DNA of 64,000 nt from Mesorhizobium sp. CA14 (GTDB taxonomy: Bacteria; Pseudomonadota; Alphaproteobacteria; Rhizobiales; Rhizobiaceae). A program made the position numbers and the translations under genes. The stretch covers positions 310,001 through 374,000 of the forward strand of contig NZ_JAIUHR010000002.1 in NCBI RefSeq assembly GCF_020165195.1, written 5' to 3'. The notes beneath the pieces are model-generated. The model was not told where the DNA came from. It searched no databases and saw only the letters and a list, made by a program, of their open reading frames with translations. This document shows, piece by piece, positions 58,340-64,000 of this stretch (its first letter is position 1; the number at the start of each line of letters is the position of its first letter).

Positions 58340-59260
58340 TCATTGGTCGCCGCTCCGGGGGTCAAGTGCGTCGCGCAGGCCATCGCCGAGCAGGTTGAAG
58401 CCGAGGCTGACGATGAGGATGGCCGCGCCTGGGGCTGCGGCGACCCACCACTGGTCGAGGATGAAGCGGCGGCCGGACGCGATCATCGCGCCCCATTCGG
58501 GCAGCGGCGGCTGGGCACCGAGGCCGAGAAAGCCAAGGCCGGCAGCGGTCAGGATGATGCCCGCCATGTCGAGCGTGACGCGGATGATCAGCGAGGAGAT
58601 GCAGAGCGGCATGATGTGGCGCAGCACGATGCGGAAGGGCGAGGCGCCCATCAATTGCACCGCCTTGATGTAGTCGGAGTTGCGCACTGTCAGCGTTTCG
58701 GCGCGGGCGATGCGCGCGTAAGGCGGCCAGGAGGTGATGGCGATCGCCAGCACGGCGTTCTCGATGCCGGGGCCGAGCGCCGCCACGAAAGCCAGCGCAA
58801 GAACCAGCTTCGGAAAGGCGAGGAAGATATCGGTGATGCGCATCAGGATCGTGTCGGTCCAGCCGCCGGCATAACCGGCGATCGTGCCGACCAGCAGGCC
58901 GATGGGCGCGGCGATAATGGCGACGAGGATCACCACATAGAGTGTCCAGCGCGCGCCGTAGACGACCCGCGAGTAGATGTCGCGGCCGAGGTCGTCGGTG
59001 CCGAACCAGTGCGCGGCGCCGGGCGGCAGCAGGCGGGCGTTCTTGAGATCACCAACGGTCGGCGAATAGGGCGTCAGCACGTCGGCAAACGCGGCGACCA
59101 CCAGCAGCGCGATGATGATCAGCATACCGATCAGCGCCAAGCGATTGGCGGAGAAGCGCCGCCAGGCGACATAGGCGCGGCCGAGCCTTGCCTGCAGGCG
59201 CGAGGCCGGCCGGTCGCTGAGCAGCCATTCGCGACGGGAGAGGACAACGGAGGCGGTCAT
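58340..59260 (-). CDS. Peptide-type ABC importer, permease (DppC/OppC-like)
   Basis: The 306-residue permease has an N-terminal transmembrane helix after a basic stretch and about five further helices, with the family 'GTDDLGRDIYSRVVYGARWTL' and a coupling loop around 'YIKAVQLMGASPFRIVLRHIMP'. The ATG at 59260 starts MTASVVLSRREW; the longer upstream frame comes from repetitive sequence. It is followed by the two ATPases. Confidence 0.9.
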   Translation of the reverse strand: MTASVVLSRREWLLSDRPASRLQARLGRAYVAWRRFSANRLALIGMLIIIALLVVAAFADVLTPYSPTVGDLKNARLLPPGAAHWFGTDDLGRDIYSRVVYGARWTLYVVILVAIIAAPIGLLVGTIAGYAGGWTDTILMRITDIFLAFPKLVLALAFVAALGPGIENAVLAIAITSWPPYARIARAETLTVRNSDYIKAVQLMGASPFRIVLRHIMPLCISSLIIRVTLDMAGIILTAAGLGFLGLGAQPPLPEWGAMIASGRRFILDQWWVAAAPGAAILIVSLGFNLLGDGLRDALDPRSGDQ

Positions 59261-59280
59261 GAAGGTGACTCGTGAAGCTG

Positions 59281-59410
59281 TCGATCCCCACTCCGGTCTG
59301 CTTCGCAGACCACCTCTCCCCCGTTCGATGGGGGAGAAGAAAGGAGCCATGCGTTCAGCCAGCTTTTCCTCTCCCCCGGGCACGAGGAGAGGCGGCCGGA
59401 AGGGCCGAAG
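59281..59410. repeat. CTCCCCC-rich repeat between permease genes
   Basis: Two palindromic motifs with CTCTCCCCC and GGGGGAGA arms lie in the 196-base gap between the two permease genes, together with GGCCGGAAGGGCCGAAGC-type sequence. It resembles the element near 63.7-63.86 kb and may be a fragment of the same family. I see no gene in the gap. Confidence 0.55.
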
Positions 59411-59456
59411 CGGGGGCGGTTGGCCGCGGCCAAGGTCAAAACGGCAATAGCTCTGA

Positions 59457-60524
59457 TCATCCGGTCTTCGTCCTTGGATCGAGCAGCCGGTAGAGCAGAT
59501 CGGAGAAAAGGTTGATGGCGATGAAGACCGAGCCGATGGCAATGGTGCCGCCGAGCACGGCGTTCATGTCGGCATTCTGCAGCGAGTTGGTGATGTAGAG
59601 GCCGATGCCCGGCCAGGAAAAGACGGTCTCGGTCAGCACCGAGCCTTCGAGCAGGTTGGCGTAGGAAAGCGCGATCACCGTCACCATCGGCACGGCGGCG
59701 TTGCGCAGCGCGTGGCCCCAGATGATACGCCTCTCCGACAGGCCCTTAGCGCGCGCCGCGACGATATATTCCTGCGCCAATTCGTTCAGCATGAACGAAC
59801 GCGTCATGCGGCTGATATAGGCGAGCGACAGGTAGCCAAGCAGCGCGGCCGGCAGGACAATGTGGCGCCAGGCATCGTAGAAGACATCCCATTGCCCCTG
59901 GATCGCGGCGTCGAGCAGATAGAAGCCGGTGATCGGCGTGAAGGTGTATTCGTAAACGACATCGAGCCGCGCCGGGAAGGCGATCCATTGCAGCTTGGCG
60001 TAGAACAGCACCAGCCCGAGCAGCCCCAGCCAGAAGATCGGCACGGAATAGCCGATGAGGCCGACGATGCGGGCGACCTGATCGATCAGGCTGCCGCGCT
60101 TGACGGCGGCCAGCACACCAAGCGGCACGCCGATGACGGCGCCGATGAACGTGCCCAGCGTCGCCAGCTCGATGGTCGCCGGGAAAACGCGGCGGATATC
60201 GGACATCACCGGATTGGTGGTCAGCACCGACGTGCCGAAGTCGCCCCTCAGCGCAGCTTTGACATAGAGGTAGAACTGCTCGATCCAGGGCAGATCGAGG
60301 CCCATCTCGCGTCGCGTGCGCTCGACGACGGCCGTCGGCGCCCGGTCGCCCAGAACGGCCAGCACCGGATCGATCGGAATGACCCGGCCGATGAAAAAGG
60401 TCACCGCGAGCAGACCGAGATAGGTCGTCACCGCGACGACCAGGAAGCGGCCGAGCGACGACACGATGGCGACGGCGCGGGCGCTACCGCGCCCGGCCGC
60501 CGCCTGGTTTTCAGCTACGCTCAC
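59457..60524 (-). CDS. Peptide-type ABC importer, permease (DppB/OppB-like)
   Basis: The 355-residue permease has six membrane helices and the DppB family features 'FIGRVIPIDPVLAVLGDRA', 'GLDLPWIEQFYLYVKAALRGDFGTS' and the coupling segment 'EYIVAARAKGLSERRIIWGHALRNA'. The start is GTG (60524), just after the substrate-binding protein gene. An inserted stretch of about 20 residues in the middle is longer than in E. coli DppB. Confidence 0.9.
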   Translation of the reverse strand: MSVAENQAAAGRGSARAVAIVSSLGRFLVVAVTTYLGLLAVTFFIGRVIPIDPVLAVLGDRAPTAVVERTRREMGLDLPWIEQFYLYVKAALRGDFGTSVLTTNPVMSDIRRVFPATIELATLGTFIGAVIGVPLGVLAAVKRGSLIDQVARIVGLIGYSVPIFWLGLLGLVLFYAKLQWIAFPARLDVVYEYTFTPITGFYLLDAAIQGQWDVFYDAWRHIVLPAALLGYLSLAYISRMTRSFMLNELAQEYIVAARAKGLSERRIIWGHALRNAAVPMVTVIALSYANLLEGSVLTETVFSWPGIGLYITNSLQNADMNAVLGGTIAIGSVFIAINLFSDLLYRLLDPRTKTG

Positions 60525-60539
60525 GCGCGGCGCCCGGGG

Positions 60540-62177
60540 TTACTGCTTCGACACCGCCCAGACGAAGTTGGTGTCGAAGCTCGGGCCGAGCTTGAAACCC
60601 TGAAGGTTCTTGCGCAGCCCCGCCACTTCCAGCTGCTGGTGGATGATGACGAAGGGGCTGGTGTCCATGATCTTCTGCTGCAGATCCTTGTACATATCGG
60701 CGCGCTTAGCCGCATCCTTCTCCAGCAATGCCGCCTCGGTTTCCTTGGTCAGGTCAGGAATGTCCCAGGCATTGCGCCAAGCCAGCGTCTTGATCTTGGC
60801 ATTGTCGGAATTGTCCGGGTTCGAGGCAAAGGTTTGGGCGTTGGAGTTCGGATCAAAATAGTCCTGGCCCCAGTTGCCGATGTAAATATCGTGGTTGCGG
60901 GCACGGTATTTGGTCAGCGTCTGCTTACCATCGCCCGGAATGATCTCCAGCCTGATGCCGGCCTGGCCGAGCGTCTGCTGGATCGATTCCGCCATGCCGG
61001 TGGTCGGCTGGCCGGTGCGCACGTCCATCGTTACCTTGAAGCCATCAGGCACCCCGGCTTTGGCCAGAAGCTCCTTGGCCTTAGCGACGTCGAGCTTGAA
61101 GGGATTGTCATCGATGGCGCCGAGGTCGCCCTTGGGCAGGAAGGACTGATGGATCTCGCCGATACCCTTGAGGATGGTGGTGCTCAACGCGTCGTAATCG
61201 ACCAGATATTTGAACGCCTGCCGAACCTCGGGTTTGGCGAGCGTCGGGTTCTTCTGGTTGAGGCTGATGTAGTAGACGGTGCCTTTCGGCGCGCTGGTGG
61301 TGGTGAGATCGGCGTTCTTGGCGATGGCGTCGAGATCGTTCGGCTCGAGATTGCGGGCAACGTCGATATCGCCGGCTTCAAGCGCCAGGCGCTGCGCCGA
61401 GCTTTCCTTCATGTTGCGGTAGATGACGCGGGCGAGCTTGGCCTTCTCGCCATTGTAATTGTCGTTGCGCTCCAGCACGACGGCCTCGTTGGCGCGCCAC
61501 TCGCGCAGCTTGTAGGGGCCCGAGCCGGCATAGCCGGTCTTCAGCCAGGCATTGCCGAAGTCGTTGTCCCATTTGTAGTCGGCGCTCGGCTTGACGGCGG
61601 CGACATGTTCCTTGACCAGCTTCGCATCGACGACCGACGCAACGGTGGCCGACAGACAGTTGAGCACGAAGCTCGGCGCATAGGCCTTGTCGACCACGAA
61701 CTGGAAGGTGCTGTCGTCGACGGCCTTGGCCTTTTCGGTGACATTGTCGCCGGTGATGCCGAACTGGTTGATGATGAAAGCGGGGCTCTTGTCGAGCTTG
61801 ATGGCGCGTTCGAAGGAATAGGCGACATCGGCCGCGGTGATCGGATTGCCGGATGCGAATTTCATGCCGGGCTTCAGCTTGAAAGTGTAGGTCAGTCCGT
61901 CATCGGAAACGGTCCAGCTCTCGGCAAGGTCGCCCTTGACCTTGGAGGTGTCGCTGAGGTCGAGCCGGACCAGCAGATCATAGGTGTTGCCGGTGACTTC
62001 GGCCGTCGACAACTCGAACGCTTCGCCGGGGTCCATCGAGATGATGTCGTCGATGGCAAAGCCCTCGACCAGCGTATCGGCGGGCGTGACCGCGAAAGCG
62101 GGCGCTACGAGCAGCGCGGACAGCGCGGCGCCCGCAAGCAAGGCGCGCGAGCGGAGGGCAAATTTTTCCAGCATCAT
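60540..62177 (-). CDS. Peptide-type ABC importer, substrate-binding protein
   Basis: The 545-residue family-5 binding protein has a signal peptide (about 1-29, ending 'PAFAV') and typical segments such as 'LAESWTVSDDGLTYTFKLKPGMKFASGNPITAADVAYSFERA' and 'GTVYYISLNQKNPTLAKPEVRQAFKYLVDY'. It defines what the importer takes up: peptides, or small amine or sugar compounds; the ligand cannot be read from sequence. It is the first gene of a five-gene set, with a 269-base upstream region. Confidence 0.9.
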   Translation of the reverse strand: MMLEKFALRSRALLAGAALSALLVAPAFAVTPADTLVEGFAIDDIISMDPGEAFELSTAEVTGNTYDLLVRLDLSDTSKVKGDLAESWTVSDDGLTYTFKLKPGMKFASGNPITAADVAYSFERAIKLDKSPAFIINQFGITGDNVTEKAKAVDDSTFQFVVDKAYAPSFVLNCLSATVASVVDAKLVKEHVAAVKPSADYKWDNDFGNAWLKTGYAGSGPYKLREWRANEAVVLERNDNYNGEKAKLARVIYRNMKESSAQRLALEAGDIDVARNLEPNDLDAIAKNADLTTTSAPKGTVYYISLNQKNPTLAKPEVRQAFKYLVDYDALSTTILKGIGEIHQSFLPKGDLGAIDDNPFKLDVAKAKELLAKAGVPDGFKVTMDVRTGQPTTGMAESIQQTLGQAGIRLEIIPGDGKQTLTKYRARNHDIYIGNWGQDYFDPNSNAQTFASNPDNSDNAKIKTLAWRNAWDIPDLTKETEAALLEKDAAKRADMYKDLQQKIMDTSPFVIIHQQLEVAGLRKNLQGFKLGPSFDTNFVWAVSKQ

Positions 62178-62446
62178 GGTGATCGTTCCCTGTCTTGTTG
62201 ACCTGAGTTCCCGGCTCAGGGCTGTATTGTTCTTTGCAAGGCCGGCTGCGGCTTTGACCGCTTACCGTCGTGTTTTTTGTCCAGTTGGTCAACACCCTAT
62301 TCAGCGGTTCTCGAACCGGCAACGGACATTTTGCGAGACGCTATATCGGGGGACCAGACGAGCCGCAAGAGTCGACCCATGCGCCGGCTAATTGAAGCCG
62401 CTAGTCCGCAAAAAATTATCAGGTCCGTCCATTGGGACGGCAGCCG

Positions 62447-63724
62447 CTATTTCAACTGCGCGACCAAACCCGCATCGGGAAAGCAGGTGGCGGGCTTGCC
62501 GTTCTTTGCCTGCCAGACGCCGATCGAACGGCGGGTCTTGAAGCCGGGCAGGCCGTCGGCGCTGCCGACATCGTAGCCCTTGTCCTCCAGCGCCCGCTGC
62601 AGAGCGGCGATATCGGAGCGGTGGAGATCGCCGATCGCGCCCCAGCCGCCGACAAAGGCGGCGTCGCCCTTGGCGATGCGGTCGGCGGCATGGCCGATGA
62701 ACAGGCCGTAGAGATCGCTGTTGTTGTATTGCTTCAGCACATAGAAGTTCGGCGTGACGACGAAGGCCGGACCGCTGCGCCCGGCCGGCATCAGCAGGAA
62801 ACCCTCGGCCTTCAATTCGCTCGCCGCAAACGCCTTGCCGTCGACGCGCCTGATGCCCATTGTAACCCAATCGGCGATCTTCTTGCCCTGGTCGGGTCCT
62901 TCGAGAGAGCAGGAGATATTTGCTGGAACCGTCACCTCGGTCCCCCAGCCGCGCCCCCGCACCCAGCCGTAATGGACGAGGTAGTTGGCGATCGAAGCGA
63001 GCACGTCGGGCGTCGAGTTCCAGATGTCGGGCCGGCCGTCGCCATCGAAGTCGACGGCGTGCTTCAAGAAGGAGGTCGGCATGAATTGCGGCTGGCCGAG
63101 CGCGCCGGCCCAGGACGATTTCATCGAATTGACCGGCGCCAGTCCGCGCTCAACGATTTCGAGCGCCGCCAGCACCTCGGTGCGGAAGAAATCCTTCTTC
63201 GTCGACATGAACGCCTTGGTGCCCAGCACCTCGAAAGCGTCGTAAGGCATCTTGGCCGCGCCGAAGCCGGTCTCGCGACCCCAGATCGCCAGCACGATCT
63301 CGCCCGGCACGCCGTAGCGCTTCTCGATCAGCCCGAGCACCCGGGCGTTGGCGCCCTCGCGTGTGCGCCCGCCCGAGGTGACGGCGCGGATGATCTTCTC
63401 GCCGAAATAGTCGGCAGGTGGGCCGAACTCGGCCTGGTGCTGCTTCTGCGGCGTCGTCGGCTTCTCGCCGGGCATGACGAGATCGGGCAGTTTCAGGTTC
63501 GGCTTCACGCCGAGGAAGGCCTCGTCGAAGGTCTTCTTGGAGATGCCTTTGGACTTGGCTTCGGGCCAGAGGTCGGTTTGAAGCCAGGCCTGGAACTGGT
63601 CATCGATGGGGGCGGCGTGGGAGGGGGTCGAAACGCCGAGAGCTATGACGATTACAACGAAAATCGTGACGGCCAATCCGTAGAAGCCGCGTTGCTTCGC
63701 GCCCCCCTCTGTCCTGCCGGACAT
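62447..63724 (-). CDS. Lytic murein transglycosylase with peptidoglycan-binding domain
   Basis: The protein (about 425 residues from the ATG at 63724) is of the MltB-like SLT_2 type. It has a membrane or signal segment ('YGLAVTIFVVIVIALGVSTPSHA'), the catalytic domain with the Glu in 'LAIWGRETGFGAAKMPYDAFEVLGT' and 'GALGQPQFMPTSFLKHAVDFDGDGRPDIW', and a C-terminal PG_binding_1 domain ('RSDIAALQRALEDKGYDVG'). The start is uncertain: the chosen ATG is inside a palindromic repeat; the in-frame TTG before 'LAVTIF' is the other candidate. It cleaves peptidoglycan glycan strands. Confidence 0.85.
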   Translation of the reverse strand: MSGRTEGGAKQRGFYGLAVTIFVVIVIALGVSTPSHAAPIDDQFQAWLQTDLWPEAKSKGISKKTFDEAFLGVKPNLKLPDLVMPGEKPTTPQKQHQAEFGPPADYFGEKIIRAVTSGGRTREGANARVLGLIEKRYGVPGEIVLAIWGRETGFGAAKMPYDAFEVLGTKAFMSTKKDFFRTEVLAALEIVERGLAPVNSMKSSWAGALGQPQFMPTSFLKHAVDFDGDGRPDIWNSTPDVLASIANYLVHYGWVRGRGWGTEVTVPANISCSLEGPDQGKKIADWVTMGIRRVDGKAFAASELKAEGFLLMPAGRSGPAFVVTPNFYVLKQYNNSDLYGLFIGHAADRIAKGDAAFVGGWGAIGDLHRSDIAALQRALEDKGYDVGSADGLPGFKTRRSIGVWQAKNGKPATCFPDAGLVAQLK

Positions 63725-63746
63725 CTCCCCCTCTAGGGGGGAGATC
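63701..63746. repeat. CCCCCTCTGTC repeat, first arm, at the transglycosylase start
   Basis: The copy runs from GCCCCCCTCTGTCCTGCCGG to CTCTAGGGGGGAGAT. An inverted relative lies at 63811-63856. The repeat supplies the chosen ATG and its G-rich upstream sequence. Confidence 0.7.
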
Positions 63747-63810
63747 AGATGCCGCGCAGGCTTTCGCCAATCGCCAACGTGGGGAGAAAAGCACCGGCGA
63801 AGAAACTGCC

Positions 63811-63856
63811 AATCTCCCCCCTTGCGGGGGAGATGCCCGGTAGGGCAGAGGGGGGT
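63811..63856. repeat. CCCCCTCTGTC repeat, inverted relative
   Basis: The copy runs from AATCTCCCCCCTTGCGGGGG to GGGCAGAGGGGGG, the inverse of the element at 63701-63746, with about 65 bases between them. The pair could form a large stem in RNA. Confidence 0.7.
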
Positions 63857-63908
63857 GTGACAGAGTGTGACCTTTCCAGGAAAAACGCCTGTCACCAATA
63901 CCTCCCCC

Positions 63909-64000
63909 TCAAAACGCCGTCCTCGATCGTAGCGCCGCGGCCAGCGTGCCTTCATCGAGGTAATCGAGCTCACCGCCCACCGGCACGCCGTGCGCGAGCC
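63909..64000 (-). CDS. recR: Recombination protein RecR, C-terminal fragment cut by window edge
   Basis: Reading the minus strand from the window edge gives 'AHGVPVGGELDYLDEGTL' then 'AAALRSRTAF' and a stop, which is the typical C-terminal end of RecR (the ATP/Toprim part's last strands). RecR acts with RecF and RecO in gap repair. Only about 30 codons are visible, so the rest of the gene lies outside the window. It is on the same strand as the transglycosylase, about 185 bases upstream. Confidence 0.85.
   Translation of the reverse strand, partial: LAHGVPVGGELDYLDEGTLAAALRSRTAF

Noticed and set aside
59712-62201. An 829-codon open frame on the plus strand opposite the ABC importer genes
   Set aside because: The minus-strand permease and binding-protein genes show clear family motifs; the plus frame shows none.
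62280-62310. A GntR-type operator from the TTGTCCAGTTGGTCAA-like inverted repeat upstream of the ABC importer
   Set aside because: The two halves match imperfectly and no regulator gene is nearby.

Overview
The window looks like core chromosome of a Rhizobiales alphaproteobacterium, most likely Mesorhizobium or a close Phyllobacteriaceae relative. This rests on high GC, an Irr-type Fur regulator with its HHH haem motif beside fabA-fabB-fabI, the alphaproteobacterial order tsaB-rimI-plsC-miaB-phoH-ybeY-corC-lnt-xre-metK-trmB-rimP-nusA-ylxR-infB-rbfA-truB-rpsO-pnp, and several palindromic intergenic repeats that I associate with mesorhizobia. I see no phage, transposase, CRISPR array, tRNA or rRNA gene.

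Layout. 1-4.1 kb: part of a flp/tad pilus locus (flp pilin, cpaA, cpaB and the first codons of cpaC on minus; a lone CpaC-type N-domain protein and two TadE-like pseudopilins on plus). 4.1-8.6 kb: an orphan PhnD-like binding protein, deoB, mutM, an enoyl-CoA hydratase and rpsT. 8.6-13.5 kb: dnaA, dnaN and recF behind a 0.77-kb gap with DnaA-box-like sites. 13.5-18.7 kb: a tandem hairpin repeat, then moeB, a GNAT gene and the two aconitase X subunits, a 2-hydroxyacid dehydrogenase, an SH3 protein and a DUF4260 protein. 18.7-24.8 kb: irr, fabA-fabB-fabI, a GGDEF/EAL protein and an RsmC-like methyltransferase.

24.9-47.6 kb is one long minus-strand block of transcription, translation and RNA-modification genes. 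corA sits between truB and rpsO, and a VOC-family gene sits between corC and lnt. Two promoters here (rimP and metK) are followed by a terminator-like hairpin just before the start codon, which suggests attenuation. trmB lacks an ATG, GTG or TTG start upstream of its conserved N-terminus and appears to start at CTG in a CTGA overlap with metK.

47.7-55.3 kb is an iron-handling region: imelysin, bacterioferritin-associated ferredoxin, bacterioferritin, di-haem cytochrome, second imelysin and a DUF1513 Tat protein on minus, facing a ferredoxin-reductase-like flavoprotein on plus. A perfect 23-bp palindrome that resembles an Irr box lies between them, and irr itself is in the window. 55.3-62.2 kb holds a gabT-like aminotransferase and a complete peptide-type ABC importer. 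62.4-64 kb holds a lytic transglycosylase and the last codons of recR, separated by inverted repeats.

Most genes are ordinary. The observations most worth following are in the control regions and small-scale architecture: the Irr-type palindrome and iron operon, the rimP and metK leaders, the trmB start, and repeats that have become coding sequence or start/stop codons.
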